Assembly (NCBI RefSeq): GCF_024213555.1
Contig: NZ_JANAVO010000004.1
Coordinates: 124,001 to 188,000, forward strand
Origin: Allokutzneria sp. A3M-2-11 16
Lineage (GTDB): Bacteria > Actinomycetota > Actinomycetes > Mycobacteriales > Pseudonocardiaceae
Reading direction: 5' to 3'
Length of the DNA stretch: 64,000 bases
Each line of letters opens with the position of its first letter. Position 1 is the first letter of the stretch. Both the position numbers and the translations under genes were made by a program. The notes beneath the pieces were generated by a model that saw only the letters and a program-made list of their open reading frames with translations, was not told the origin of the DNA and made no database searches. Shown here piece after piece: positions 17,882-27,440 of this stretch.

Positions 17882-17926
17882 GTCAACCTGGGCTGACTTC
17901 ATCCCGCTCGTCAACCTAGGTTGACG
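17882..17926. promoter_or_regulatory. Palindromic operator pair between dsbA-like gene and alpha/beta hydrolase
   Basis: An 18-base perfect palindrome CGTCAACCTAGGTTGACG (17909-17926) and, 27 bases upstream of it, an imperfect copy GTCAACCTGGGCTGAC (17882-17897). It lies 18 bases ahead of the hydrolase start and 115 bases from the dsbA-like start. Repeated GTCAACC/GGTTGAC half-sites suit a dimeric repressor acting on one or both divergent genes. The regulator is unknown; the nearby MerR protein has its own, different dyad. Confidence 0.6.
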
Positions 17927-17943
17927 AAAGGAGGTGGTTCGTC

Positions 17944-18678
17944 GTGCTGGTCGACGTGCGAGGGCGGGCGTTGTGCGCCCGGATTCGGGGGAAAGGGCCT
18001 GCGGTCGTGCTCGACTGCGGAGGGGCCGGAGCCGGGGTCGACGGCGGCTGGGGGCCGGACCTGGAAGCACTGCTCGCCGAGAGCCACACCGTCGTCTCCT
18101 ACGACCGCGCCGGGTCGGGGCAGTCCGGTGGGGATACGCCCGGCACGGTCGCCGAGATGGCCGATGATCTCCGGGAACTGTTGCGGGGGTTGGAGATCCG
18201 GTTGCCCGCGGTCTTCGTCGGCTGGTCCTTCGACGCGCTGGTGACGCAGGTCTTCGCCACTCGCCACCCCGAGGACGTGGCCGGGCTGGTGTTCGTGGAC
18301 CCCACGCCCACCGGGCAGCGACCGGGGTCGAAGGCGTTGCAACGGGCCGGGTTCGCCGTGACTCCCCTGCTGCTCCGGATGAGCCCGCGGACCAGGGAAC
18401 TGGGGCGGGCGCTGCGGCACATGCGGGAGAACATCGCCGAGGCCACGGAGGTGGTGGAGCGGAACGGGCTGCCCGCCGTGCGGCTGCGGGTGCTCGGGGC
18501 CGGTGTGCGGCCTCGGCTCCCCAGGGCTCAGGCGGAGTTCCAGGAGCGCAGCCTGCGGGAGCTCGCCGCGCGCTCACCGCTCGGGGAGTTCGTGCTCGTC
18601 GAGGACGCCAGTCACCACATTCCCTTGGAGCGCCCCGAAAGCGTGGTCGAGGCGGTGCGCTGGGCGCATTCGGGTTGA
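17944..18678 (+). CDS. Alpha/beta-hydrolase
   Basis: 244 residues. The fold is indicated by LDCGGAGAGVDGGW (oxyanion region), SYDRAGSGQSGG after strand 4, the nucleophile elbow VFVGWSFDALVTQVFA, LVFVDPTPTGQ, and the acidic/His end ASHHIPLERPE. The elbow G-W-S-F-D has Asp where a small residue is normal, so catalysis may be altered. GTG start with AGGAGG about eight bases upstream. It directly follows the palindromic operator, and its stop overlaps the -35 of the MerR gene, with which it may be co-regulated. Substrate unknown. Confidence 0.78.
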   Translation: MLVDVRGRALCARIRGKGPAVVLDCGGAGAGVDGGWGPDLEALLAESHTVVSYDRAGSGQSGGDTPGTVAEMADDLRELLRGLEIRLPAVFVGWSFDALVTQVFATRHPEDVAGLVFVDPTPTGQRPGSKALQRAGFAVTPLLLRMSPRTRELGRALRHMRENIAEATEVVERNGLPAVRLRVLGAGVRPRLPRAQAEFQERSLRELAARSPLGEFVLVEDASHHIPLERPESVVEAVRWAHSG

Positions 18679-18705
18679 CCTCGCCCCTGGGGCGAGCCGC
18701 AGACT
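18675..18705 (+). promoter_or_regulatory. MerR-type promoter/operator with 19-bp spacer, apparently leaderless
   Basis: -35 TTGACC (18675-18680) and -10 CAGACT (18700-18705) are 19 bases apart, the long spacer characteristic of MerR-controlled promoters, and the spacer holds the perfect dyad CTCGCCCC-T-GGGGCGAG. The ATG of the MerR gene is at 18712, seven bases after the -10, so the transcript should begin at or next to the start codon. The hydrolase stop codon lies within the -35. Confidence 0.65.
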
Positions 18706-18711
18706 GCGTTC

Positions 18712-19506
18712 ATGACTGATGCGTACTTGCTGGCCGGGAGGTTCGGCGCGGCGGCGCGGTTGTCACCGAAGGCCCTGCGGCTCTACGCCGAGCAGGGGCT
18801 GCTGGTGCCTGCCCGCGTCGATCCGGCCACCGGTTACCGCTACTACGCGCAGGAGCAGGTGCCGCGCGCTCGGCTGATCGCGCGGTTGCGCCAGCTCGGG
18901 CTGCCCGTCGCCCGGATCGCCTGGCTGGTGACGCTGCCCCCTGAGGCCCTGGTCCTGGAGCTGCGGGCGTGGCTGCGAGCGCAGGGCGAGCGGCTGGCCG
19001 AGCAGACCGAGATCGTGGAAGCCGTGGCCCGCCACGCCGAGGGCAGGCCGTCCGCCGCCGTCGTGGTGCGCGACGTGGCGGCGAGCAAGGTGCTCTACCG
19101 GCAGAAGGTCATCGACGTCACCAAGCTGGACACCGTCATGGCCGAGGCGGAGCGCGACCTGCGCGCGCACCTGAGGGCGCACGGGGTCGACGCGGACGGA
19201 CCGATGAACGTGCACTTCCACGATGAGCTCACGCGGGACAGCGAGGGCCGTGTCGAGGTGTCGATCGCCTACGCGGGCAGCGTCGAGCCCGCGGCGGACC
19301 TGTGCATCCGATTCCGGCCCGCACTGCGCGAGGCCTACATCCCCGCGTCGCAGGAGGATGCGGCGTTCCCCCAGGTACTGCGGTTGTACGACGCGGTCGA
19401 GACCTGGTTGGACGGCCACGGTCTGACCAGTGTGGACAGTCCATATGAGATCTATCCCGGCACCGGCGGTGCCCCGTTCGACGTCACCTACCCCATCAAC
19501 CCCTAG
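18712..19506 (+). CDS. MerR-family transcriptional regulator with GyrI-like effector domain
   Basis: 264 residues. The N-terminal MerR winged helix is seen in LSPKALRLYAEQGLLVPARVD with TGYRYY and the wing, then a coiled coil at about 75-110 (LRAWLRAQGERLAEQTEIVE, key heptads). The C-terminal half (about 120-264) resembles the GyrI/AraC effector-binding barrel that senses hydrophobic or cationic drugs. It probably autoregulates through the 19-bp-spaced promoter in front of it and may also control the downstream BtrH-like gene, 12 bases away. Confidence 0.85.
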   Translation: MTDAYLLAGRFGAAARLSPKALRLYAEQGLLVPARVDPATGYRYYAQEQVPRARLIARLRQLGLPVARIAWLVTLPPEALVLELRAWLRAQGERLAEQTEIVEAVARHAEGRPSAAVVVRDVAASKVLYRQKVIDVTKLDTVMAEAERDLRAHLRAHGVDADGPMNVHFHDELTRDSEGRVEVSIAYAGSVEPAADLCIRFRPALREAYIPASQEDAAFPQVLRLYDAVETWLDGHGLTSVDSPYEIYPGTGGAPFDVTYPINP

Positions 19507-19518
19507 GAATGTCCCGTC

Positions 19519-20418
19519 ATGACGCACTTTCCGTATGTCGGCTCCGGCCCCTACTGCTACAGCAACTCCTTCGCGATGGTGTTCGGTGCCGACGCGCCGT
19601 CCACCGCCGTGATCGAGACCGCGACCGGCAGCCCGTTCGGGATGCAGCTGGTCAACGGGAACCTGCCGTTCTTCGACCCGTGCGGCTGGACCCCGGAAGC
19701 GGGTTTCGACGGCGCTCTCACGGCGCTCGGGTGGTCCTCGACCACGGTTCGGGCCACCGACGCGGGCGAGGCGCTCAGCCTGCTCCGGGAGTCCCTTGTG
19801 GACGGTCCGGTGTGGGTCGGCCCCGTCGAGATGGGGCACCTGCGGCACCAGCCCGACATGACCGGGCCGATCGGGGCGGACCACTACGTCGTCGTGATCG
19901 AGGTGGACGACGAGCGAGTGCTCATGCACGACCCGCAGGGCTTCCCGTACGCGTCCTTGCCGCTCGATGACTTCGTCGAAGCGTGGCGGATCGAGGAGGT
20001 CGGCTACGGCAAGCCTTTCACCATGCGAACCGGCTTCACCAGGATCGCCGAAGTGTCCGAAGTGGACGCGATCAGGGCTTCCGTGCCGATCGCGGTCCAC
20101 TGGTTGTCCCAGGGAGACAACGGTGCCGCCGCCGAAGCGCTCGCCGATCTGGTCGAAGCCGGGGAGCACCCGCGCGAACACCTGATCCACTTCGCCGTGC
20201 GCGTGGGGGCCAGGCGGGTCGCGGACGCGGCGACCTGCCTGGCGCGCACCGGACTCATCAGGGCGTCCCGGATCCTCGGCGAGCAGGCGCGGCTCATCGG
20301 ATCGACGCAGCACCCGCTGGTCGTCGGCGATCACAAGCGGGCCGCCGACGCGTTGCGAGCGCTCGCGCCGACCTACGACGAGCTGCTCACTGCTCTTCCA
20401 AGTCCCCTTCAGTACTGA
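19519..20418 (+). CDS. BtrH-N / C39-peptidase-like protein
   Basis: 299 residues. The first 170 residues look like the papain-type fold of BtrH N-terminal or C39-like proteins: Cys13 in GPYCYSNSFAMV, His in ADHYVVVIEV and Asp in LMHDPQGFP form a plausible Cys-His-Asp set. The C-terminal third is helical. BtrH-type enzymes transfer acyl groups rather than cut peptides. Same strand as the MerR gene, so possibly its target. The 3' end overlaps cobN on the other strand by 32 bases. Confidence 0.6.
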   Translation: MTHFPYVGSGPYCYSNSFAMVFGADAPSTAVIETATGSPFGMQLVNGNLPFFDPCGWTPEAGFDGALTALGWSSTTVRATDAGEALSLLRESLVDGPVWVGPVEMGHLRHQPDMTGPIGADHYVVVIEVDDERVLMHDPQGFPYASLPLDDFVEAWRIEEVGYGKPFTMRTGFTRIAEVSEVDAIRASVPIAVHWLSQGDNGAAAEALADLVEAGEHPREHLIHFAVRVGARRVADAATCLARTGLIRASRILGEQARLIGSTQHPLVVGDHKRAADALRALAPTYDELLTALPSPLQY

Positions 20419-23400
20419 GGTAGATCTCCTGGAGCGCGGCGAGGGTGGCCTGTTCCGGGTGTTCCCACATGCCCCGGTTCGCGGCTTCCAACAGGCGCTC
20501 GGCGATGCCGTGCAACGCCCACGGGTTGGACTCGGTGAGGAACTTGCGGTTCTCCTCGTCCAGCACGTAGGTCTCGGTCAGCTTCTCGTACATCCAGTCC
20601 GCGACAACGCCTGTCGTGGCGTCGTAACCGAACAGGTAGTCCACTGTGGCCGCGAGCTCGAACGCGCCCTTGTAGCCGTGCTTGCGCATCGCTGCGAGCC
20701 AACGGGGATTGACCACGCGGGCACGGAAGATCCGGGTGGTCTCCTCGCTCAACGTCCTGGTGCGCACCGCGTCCGGCCGCGTGCTGTCGCCGATGTAAGC
20801 CGCGGGGGCCTTGCCGGTGAGCGCGCGGACCGTGGCGATCATGCCGCCGTGGTACTGGAAGTAGTCGTCGGAGTCGGCGATGTCGTGTTCGCGCGTGTCG
20901 ATGTTCTTGGCCGCCACCGCGATCCGCTTGTACGCGGTCTCCATGTCCGGCCGTGCCTGCACACCGTCGAGTTCGCGGCCGTAGGCGTAGCCGCCCCACA
21001 CCGCGTACACCTCGGCCAGATCGGCGTCGTCGCGCCAGTTGCGGCTGTCGATCAGCGGGAGCAGACCCGCGCCGTACGCGCCCGGCTTGGACCCGAAGAT
21101 CCGCATCGTGGCGCGGCGGTCATCGCCGTGCGCCGCCTTGTCGGCGAGCACGTGGGCGCGGACGAAGTTCTGCTCGGCGGGCTCGTCCAGTTCCGCGACC
21201 ATCCGCACCGCGTCATCGAGCAGTCCGACCACGTGCGGGAACGCGTCGCGGAAGAAGCCGCTGATGCGCATCGTGACGTCGATGCGCGGGCGGTCCAACT
21301 CCGCAAGCGGGATCACTTCGAGGCCGGACACGCGGCGCGACTGGTCATCCCAGACCGGCCGGACACCAAGTAGCGCAAGGACTTCGGCGATGTCGTCGCC
21401 AGCGGTGCGCATCGCGCTGGTGCCCCAGATCGACAGGCCGACCGAAGGCGGCCACTCGCCGGTGTCCGCGCGGTAGCGGGCCAGCAGGGAGTCGGCCATC
21501 GCCTGGCCCGTCTCCCAGGCGAGGCGGCTCGGCACCGCCTTCGGGTCGACCGAGTAGAAGTTGCGGCCGGTCGGCAGCACGTTCACCAGGCCGCGCAACG
21601 GTGATCCGCTCGGGCCCGCGGGCACGTAGCCGCCGTCCAGGGCGTGCAGAACCATGTCCAGCTCGTCGGTGGTGCGGGCCAGCCGCGGCACCACCTCCAC
21701 CGCCGCGAAGGTCAGGATCTCGGTGATCTGGTCGTCGGCGCGGCCGAGCACCTCGCGCGTGACGCGCACCGCGGCCGACGCGTCCCACTGCGCGTTCTCC
21801 ATGCCCTGCACCAGGTTGCGCGCGGTCTCCTCCACCGCGTCGGTGCCGGTCCTGGACGCGCTGCCGTCCTCGACGAGCCCCAGTGCCTCGCGCAGCCCCG
21901 GCAGAGACGTTGCGCCGCCCCACATCTGGCGGGCCTGGAGCATCGCCAGCACCAGGTTCACCCTGGCCTCCCCCTCTGGGGCCTGGCCGAGCACGTGCAG
22001 GCCGTCGCGGATCTGCACGTCCTTGACCTCGCACAGCCAGCCGTCGACGTGCAGCAGGAACTCGTCGAACTCCGCGTCGTGCGGGCGATCGGCCATGCCG
22101 AGGTCGTGGTCGAGCTTGGCGGCCTGGATCAGCGTCCAGATCTGCGCGCGGATCGCGGGCAGCTTCGCCGGGTCCATCGCGGCGATGTTGCCGTACTCGT
22201 CGAGCAGCTGCTCCAAGCGCGCGATGTCGCCGTAGCTGTCCGCGCGGGACATCGGCGGCACCAGGTGGTCGACGAGTGTCGCGTGGGCGCGGCGCTTCGC
22301 CTGGGTGCCCTCGCCGGGATCGTTGACCAGGAACGGGTAGATCAGCGGCAGGTCGCCGAGCGCCGCGTCCGGGCCGCACCCCGCCGACATGCCGACCGTC
22401 TTGCCCGGCAGCCACTCCAGGTTGCCGTGCTTGCCGACGTGCACCACCGCGTCCGCGCCGAAATCCTCGGTCAGCCAACGGTATGCGGCCAGGTAGTGGT
22501 GGCTCGGCGGCAGGTCCGGATCGTGGTAGATGGCGATCGGGTTCTCGCCGAAGCCGCGCGGCGGCTGCACCATCACGACGATGTTGCCGGTGCGCAGCGC
22601 GGCCAGCACGATCTCGCCATCGGGGTCGGCGGAGCGGTCGACGAACAGGTTTCCTGGTGCGGCGCCCCAGTGCTGTTCCATCTCCTCGCGCATGTCCTCC
22701 GGCAGCGTCCCGTACCAGGCTCGGTAGCGGTCGGCGGGCATCCGCACCGGGTTGCCGGTGAGCTGTTCCTCGGTCAGCCAGTCCGCGTCCTGGCCGCCCG
22801 CCGCGATCAGCGCGTGGATCAACGCGTCACCGTCGAGCGCGGCCAGGCCCGGCAGCGCGTCGAGACCGTCCAGCGGGCCGACGTCGTAGCCGCGCTCGCG
22901 CATCGCGCTGAGCAGCCGGACGACGCTGGCCGGGGTGTCCAGGCCGACCGCGTTGCCGATGCGGGAGTGCTTGGTGGGATAGGCCGACAGCATGATCGCG
23001 ATGCGCCGTTCGGCGGGCGGGATGTGCCGCAGCACTGCGTGCCGGTACGCGATCCCGGCCACCCGGCGGGCGCGCTCGGGATCGGCGACGTAGACCGTGA
23101 GGCCGTCCTCGTCGATCTCCTTGAAGGAGAACGGGACCGTGATGATCCGCCCGTCGAACTCCGGGACCGCCACCTGCGTCGCGGTGTCCAAAGGGGACAG
23201 TCCGTCGTCGTTCTCGTCCCACGCCGCGCGGCTGCTGGTGAGGCAGAGCGCTTGCAGGATCGGCACGTCGAGCGCCGCGAGCGCGCCGACGTCCCACGCT
23301 TCCTCATCGCCTCCCGCGGACGCGGCGGCGGGCTTGGTGCCACCGGCGGCCAGGACCGTGACGACCAGCGCGTCCGCTTTGCCCAGTTCTTCAAGGAGTT

Positions 23401-24016
23401 CCGGCTCTCCTGAAGATCCGCTTGCGGGATCGAGCATCTGCAGAGTGCGCAACGACGAACAATAAATCGGCAGCGCGCGGGCTCCGGCTTCCTCGACCGC
23501 ATCGCACAACGTGTGGACGAACGCTGTGTTTCCCGCCACATGGTGAGCGCGGTAGTAGAGGACCGCGACGGTGGGGCCTTCTTGTGCGCTTTCTCGTTCC
23601 AGCGGTCCCCAAGTCGGCGTCGGCGCGGGCGGCGCGAAGCCGAAACCGGTCAGCAGCACGGTGTCGGAGAGGAACTTGTGCAACTCGGCGAGGTTCGCCG
23701 GGCCGCCGTGCGCGAGGTAGGCGTGGGCCTCCGCGCAGACTCCGCCGGGCACCGTGGACAGCTCCATCAGCTCCGCGTCGGGGGCCTGTTCACCGCCGAG
23801 CACCACCACGGGAACCGCACCGGCCAGGAGTGCGTCGAGACCCTCTTCCCAGGCCCGCCGACCGCCGAGGATGCGCACCACCACCAGGTCAACGCCCTCG
23901 ACCAACCCCGGGAGATCGTCGACATCGGTCCTGGCCGGATTGGCCAGCCGGTAGTCGGCGCCGCTGGCGCGGGCCGACATCAGGTCTGTGTCGGAGGTCG
24001 ACAACAACAGCAGCAC
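20387..24016 (-). CDS. cobN: Cobaltochelatase subunit CobN
   Basis: Predicted 1209-residue large subunit of the ATP-dependent, late (aerobic-pathway) cobaltochelatase that inserts cobalt into hydrogenobyrinate a,c-diamide together with AAA+ subunits CobS and CobT, which are not in this window. CobN/magnesium-chelatase-H hallmarks include ERRIAIMLSAYPTKHSRIGNAVGLD, VHVGKHGNLEWLPGK and the C-terminal YFQYHGGMIATVRALTGK (key residues HGNLEW and YHGGM). Length is normal. GTG start at 24016 with GGAG upstream. A cobalamin riboswitch precedes it, so B12 should repress it. Confidence 0.95.
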   Translation of the reverse strand: MLLLLSTSDTDLMSARASGADYRLANPARTDVDDLPGLVEGVDLVVVRILGGRRAWEEGLDALLAGAVPVVVLGGEQAPDAELMELSTVPGGVCAEAHAYLAHGGPANLAELHKFLSDTVLLTGFGFAPPAPTPTWGPLERESAQEGPTVAVLYYRAHHVAGNTAFVHTLCDAVEEAGARALPIYCSSLRTLQMLDPASGSSGEPELLEELGKADALVVTVLAAGGTKPAAASAGGDEEAWDVGALAALDVPILQALCLTSSRAAWDENDDGLSPLDTATQVAVPEFDGRIITVPFSFKEIDEDGLTVYVADPERARRVAGIAYRHAVLRHIPPAERRIAIMLSAYPTKHSRIGNAVGLDTPASVVRLLSAMRERGYDVGPLDGLDALPGLAALDGDALIHALIAAGGQDADWLTEEQLTGNPVRMPADRYRAWYGTLPEDMREEMEQHWGAAPGNLFVDRSADPDGEIVLAALRTGNIVVMVQPPRGFGENPIAIYHDPDLPPSHHYLAAYRWLTEDFGADAVVHVGKHGNLEWLPGKTVGMSAGCGPDAALGDLPLIYPFLVNDPGEGTQAKRRAHATLVDHLVPPMSRADSYGDIARLEQLLDEYGNIAAMDPAKLPAIRAQIWTLIQAAKLDHDLGMADRPHDAEFDEFLLHVDGWLCEVKDVQIRDGLHVLGQAPEGEARVNLVLAMLQARQMWGGATSLPGLREALGLVEDGSASRTGTDAVEETARNLVQGMENAQWDASAAVRVTREVLGRADDQITEILTFAAVEVVPRLARTTDELDMVLHALDGGYVPAGPSGSPLRGLVNVLPTGRNFYSVDPKAVPSRLAWETGQAMADSLLARYRADTGEWPPSVGLSIWGTSAMRTAGDDIAEVLALLGVRPVWDDQSRRVSGLEVIPLAELDRPRIDVTMRISGFFRDAFPHVVGLLDDAVRMVAELDEPAEQNFVRAHVLADKAAHGDDRRATMRIFGSKPGAYGAGLLPLIDSRNWRDDADLAEVYAVWGGYAYGRELDGVQARPDMETAYKRIAVAAKNIDTREHDIADSDDYFQYHGGMIATVRALTGKAPAAYIGDSTRPDAVRTRTLSEETTRIFRARVVNPRWLAAMRKHGYKGAFELAATVDYLFGYDATTGVVADWMYEKLTETYVLDEENRKFLTESNPWALHGIAERLLEAANRGMWEHPEQATLAALQEIYLSTEGDLEEQ

Positions 24017-24034
24017 AGGACACGCTCCGCTCCC

Positions 24035-24178
24035 CCGGGGTCCTCGCCCCGGCTCATGTGGGCACAGCGCTACTGGAGTTCCTGGCTCCTCTTCTCAGAG
24101 TCACAGTGGCGGGACCGCGCCGGACTTCCACCGGCTTCCTCCGCGTAGCGCTGTTCGCCGTGACCATACTCGGCAAGT
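24035..24178 (-). promoter_or_regulatory. Cobalamin (B12) riboswitch controlling cobN
   Basis: Read on the minus strand, the spacer contains the aptamer core AGCCGGTGGAAGTCCGG, the run CGGTCCCGCCACTGTGA (P3-P6 core) and the B12-box-like GAGCCAGGAACTCC, in the order and spacing of a cobalamin riboswitch (about 24178 down to 24061). Downstream, CCGGGG-loop-CCCCGG (24052-24035) forms a hairpin whose 3' arm runs into the GGGGGAG Shine-Dalgarno-like stretch of cobN, a plausible translation-blocking platform. Ligand-bound state would shut cobN off. Confidence 0.88.
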
Positions 24179-24190
24179 AGCATCCGCCGG

Positions 24191-25345
24191 GTGCCAGCCG
24201 ACGCCCCAGCCGACCGCTCGCGCCGGGACGCCTGCCCCGGCGCGGTCACCGTGCACGGCGCGGCAGACGGCGGACTCGCGCGCATCCGGGTGCCGGGCGG
24301 CACCATGACCGCGCCCCAGTTCCACGCGGTGTTCGCGGCGTCGGCGGCGCTCGGCGACGGGCAGCTGGAGCTGACCTCGCGGGCGAACATCCAGATCCGC
24401 GGGCTGCGGCCGGGGGCGGAGGCGAAGCTGGCCGAGCGGCTGCGCGAGGCCGGGTTGTTGCCGTCGCTGAGCCACGAGCGCGTGCGCAACATCATCGCCT
24501 CGCCGCTCGGCGCGGACCAGCCACTGGTCGACGAACTGGACCGGGAGCTGTGCTCGTGGCCGGAGCTGGCCGATCTGCCCGGTCGCTTCCTGATCACCGT
24601 GGACAGCCAGGGCGACGTGAGCGGGCTCGGCGGGGACGTCGGGCTGGCGCGTGTGGGGCCGGACTGGGCGCTGCTGCTGGCGAGCCAGGACACCGGTGTG
24701 CGGGTGCCGGAGAACCAGACCGTGACCACCGTGATCGCCGCCGCGCAGGCGTTCCTGGTGGAGCGCAGGCGGCAGGGTTCGGCCGCCTGGCGGCTGCACG
24801 AGCTGACCGAAGGGCCGCAACGGGTCCTGCAACGGCTGGCCCTGCCGGTCACTCGGCGCAGGCTGATGGTCCGGCCCGCCGTGCCGCTGCGGACCGGCTT
24901 CGCGACGCCGAGAACGCTGGTCGTCGGCGCGCCGCTGGGCAGGCTCGACGCGGCGCAGTCCCGGGAGCTGTTGCGCGCGGCGGGGCCGACGCTGCGGCTG
25001 ACCCCGTGGCGCAGCATCGTGCTGCGCGGGGTGGAGCCGTCGACGGTGGTCGGGCGCGACCTGATCATCGACCCGAACTCGCCCTGGCACGGCGTGACTT
25101 CGTGCGCTGGGATGCCCGGCTGTGTGAAGGCGGTCGCCGACGTGCGCGCGGATGCCGCCGCCTGGCTGCGCGAGCGGCCGGAACCGAGTGCGCAGCGGGT
25201 GCACTGGTCGGGTTGCTCACGTCGGTGCGGCCGCCCGCAGGGGCAGGTGATCGACGTCGTGGCGACCGACGAGGGCTACGAGGTCAACGAGAAGCTGGCC
25301 CCTGACACGGCCGCCGCGCTCGCAGCGGCCAGGAGGAACACGTGA
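24191..25345 (+). CDS. cobG: Precorrin-3B synthase CobG
   Basis: 384-residue nitrite/sulfite-reductase-like monooxygenase that contracts the ring of precorrin-3A with O2 in aerobic B12 synthesis. A ferredoxin-like half-domain ([16 protein letters not shown]) is followed by the [4Fe-4S]/siroheme-type region: cysteines in SCAGMPGC and [13 protein letters not shown] start 24191 lies at the 5' end of the divergent riboswitch, so promoters of cobG and cobN must overlap. It is the first gene of the plus-strand run cobG-cobH-cobIJ, joined by GTGA/ATGA overlaps. Confidence 0.92.
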   Translation: MPADAPADRSRRDACPGAVTVHGAADGGLARIRVPGGTMTAPQFHAVFAASAALGDGQLELTSRANIQIRGLRPGAEAKLAERLREAGLLPSLSHERVRNIIASPLGADQPLVDELDRELCSWPELADLPGRFLITVDSQGDVSGLGGDVGLARVGPDWALLLASQDTGVRVPENQTVTTVIAAAQAFLVERRRQGSAAWRLHELTEGPQRVLQRLALPVTRRRLMVRPAVPLRTGFATPRTLVVGAPLGRLDAAQSRELLRAAGPTLRLTPWRSIVLRGVEPSTVVGRDLIIDPNSPWHGVTSCAGMPGCVKAVADVRADAAAWLRERPEPSAQRVHWSGCSRRCGRPQGQVIDVVATDEGYEVNEKLAPDTAAALAAARRNT

Positions 25346-25968
25346 CCGGGTACATCAAGGACGGTGCGGAGATCTACCGCCGGTCCTTCGCGACCATCCG
25401 CGCCGAGAGCGATCTGAGCGGGCTCCCGGAGGACGTGGCCCGGGTGGCGGTGCGCATGATCCACGCGTGCGGGATGACGGACCTGGTGCAGGACATAGCT
25501 TTCTCGCCGCGCGTGGTCGCCGACGCACGGGCAGCGCTGCGTTCAGGGGCGCCGATCCTGTGTGATGCCAACATGGTCGCGGCCGGAGTTACACGCAAGC
25601 GGCTGCCCGCCGACAACGAGGTGCTGTGCACCCTGCGCGATCCGCGCGTGGCTGATTTGGCTTCGTCGTTGGGAAACACACGCAGTGCGGCGGCGCTGGA
25701 GTTGTGGCGTGACAAGCTCGAAGGCGCCGTGGTGGCGATCGGCAACGCGCCGACCGCGCTGTTCCACCTGCTCGACATGATCGCTCTCGGAGCGCCCCGT
25801 CCGGCCGCGGTGCTGGGCATGCCGGTCGGCTTCATCGGGGCGGCGGAGTCGAAGGAAGCATTGGCGGACAACGACTTGGGGCTGGAGTACCTGGTCGTCC
25901 GTGGTCGACGCGGTGGCAGCGCGATCACCGCGGCGGCCCTCAACGCGATCGCGAGCGAGGAAGAATGA
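25342..25968 (+). CDS. cobH: Precorrin-8X methylmutase CobH
   Basis: 208 residues. It moves the methyl group from C11 to C12, turning precorrin-8X into hydrogenobyrinate. The catalytic His is in [10 protein letters not shown] (about residue 43), followed by the conserved [10 protein letters not shown] and the C-terminal [18 protein letters not shown]. Length is typical. The GTG start overlaps the cobG stop and the 3' end overlaps cobIJ, so the three are translated as one unit. Confidence 0.95.
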   Translation: MTGYIKDGAEIYRRSFATIRAESDLSGLPEDVARVAVRMIHACGMTDLVQDIAFSPRVVADARAALRSGAPILCDANMVAAGVTRKRLPADNEVLCTLRDPRVADLASSLGNTRSAAALELWRDKLEGAVVAIGNAPTALFHLLDMIALGAPRPAAVLGMPVGFIGAAESKEALADNDLGLEYLVVRGRRGGSAITAAALNAIASEEE

Positions 25969-27440
25969 GCGGGCGGTTATACGGCGTCGGAGTCGGTCCG
26001 GGAGACCCGGAACTGGTGACGGTGAAGGCGGCGCGGCTGATCGGCGCGGCGGACGTGATCGCCTACCACAGCGCCCGGCACGGTCGCAGCGTCGCTCGCG
26101 CGATCGCCGAGCCCTACTTCCGCGGCGACCAGATCGAAGAGCAGCTGGTCTACCCCGTCACGACCGAGGAGACCGACCACCCCGGCGGCTACCAGGGCGC
26201 GATCGACGAGTTCTACTCATCGTGCGCTTCGCGGCTCGCCGCGCATCTTGAGGCGGGCCGCGACGTTGTCGTGCTGGCGGCCGGTGATCCGTTCTTCTAC
26301 GGCTCCTACATGCACATGCACAAGCGGCTCGCACATCGTTTCCCCACCGAGGTCGTTCCCGGAGTGACCTCGGTGAGCGGTGCTTCGGCGGAGCTGGGCC
26401 GACCGCTGGTGGAGCGGGACGAGACGCTGACCGTGCTGCCCGGCACCCTGCCGACCGAGGAGCTGGCGGAGCGCATCGCCGCCACCGACTCCGCCGCGAT
26501 CATGAAGCTGGGTCGTACTTTCGAGAGCGTTCGGTCCGCTTTGGACACTGCGGGACGGCTCGGCGAAGCCTGGTACGTGGAGCGCGCCACCACGGGCAAG
26601 CAGCGCATCTCACCGCTTGCCGACGTTGATCCGTCGACGGTGCCGTACTTCTCGATCGCGATCCTGCCGAGCAGAGATCCATCCACTGTGGACGCTCGAC
26701 CGTCCGGCGCTGGCGAGGTCGTGGTGGTCGGGCTCGGCCCGGCCGGTCGCGAATGGATGACTCCGGAGGTCCAGGCCGCACTCGCGTCCGCCGACGACCT
26801 CGTGGGTTATGTCACCTACATCGACCGCGTGCCAACGAATCCACGCCAACGCAAGCACGCCTCGGACAACAAGGTCGAGGCGGAGCGCGCGGCGTTCGCG
26901 CTCGATCTGGCCAAGCGCGGTTCGCGGGTCGTCGTTGTCTCGTCGGGTGACCCCGGCGTGTTCGCGATGGCCAGCGCGGTGCTCGAAGTGGCCGGCGAGG
27001 AGCAGTTCGCCGATGTGCCCGTGCGCGTGCTACCCGGGCTCACCGCGGCGCAGGCGGTCGCGAGCCGCGTGGGCGCTCCGCTCGGCCACGACTTCTGCGT
27101 GCTCTCGTTGTCGGATCGGCTGAAACCGTGGGAGATCATCGCCGAGCGGCTGACGGCGGCGGCACGGGCGGACCTGGTGCTGGCGATCTACAACCCGGCT
27201 TCGCGGAGCCGGACGTGGCAGGTGTCGCGGGCCCGGGACCTCCTGCTGGAGCACCGGTCGCCGGACACGCCGGTGGTGATCGGCCGCGATGTCGGCGGGC
27301 CCGCGGAGTCCGTCCGCGTCGTGCGCCTCGCCGAGCTCGATCCGTCCACAGTGGACATGCGCTGCCTGCTGCTGATCGGGTCCTCGGCGACCCAGGTTCG
27401 CGACGGGGTGGTGTTCACTCCTCGCCGTTATCCCGCATGA
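25965..27440 (+). CDS. cobIJ: Fused precorrin-2 C20-methyltransferase / precorrin-3B C17-methyltransferase CobIJ
   Basis: 491 residues, two SAM methyltransferases in one chain. CobI part (about 1-240): [18 protein letters not shown], the GDPFFYGS loop and [12 protein letters not shown]. CobJ part (about 250-491): [43 protein letters not shown] and IYNPASRSR. The fusion is the usual actinobacterial arrangement (as in mycobacteria). Two iterated palindromes TCCAC(A/T)GTGGA lie inside the gene, one in the linker and one near the end. Its last 26 bases overlap the convergent cobK. Confidence 0.95.
   Translation: MSGRLYGVGVGPGDPELVTVKAARLIGAADVIAYHSARHGRSVARAIAEPYFRGDQIEEQLVYPVTTEETDHPGGYQGAIDEFYSSCASRLAAHLEAGRDVVVLAAGDPFFYGSYMHMHKRLAHRFPTEVVPGVTSVSGASAELGRPLVERDETLTVLPGTLPTEELAERIAATDSAAIMKLGRTFESVRSALDTAGRLGEAWYVERATTGKQRISPLADVDPSTVPYFSIAILPSRDPSTVDARPSGAGEVVVVGLGPAGREWMTPEVQAALASADDLVGYVTYIDRVPTNPRQRKHASDNKVEAERAAFALDLAKRGSRVVVVSSGDPGVFAMASAVLEVAGEEQFADVPVRVLPGLTAAQAVASRVGAPLGHDFCVLSLSDRLKPWEIIAERLTAAARADLVLAIYNPASRSRTWQVSRARDLLLEHRSPDTPVVIGRDVGGPAESVRVVRLAELDPSTVDMRCLLLIGSSATQVRDGVVFTPRRYPA

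Noticed and set aside
21644-23413. 589-residue plus-strand frame inside cobN
   Set aside because: Antisense shadow; CobN motifs run along the whole minus-strand frame.
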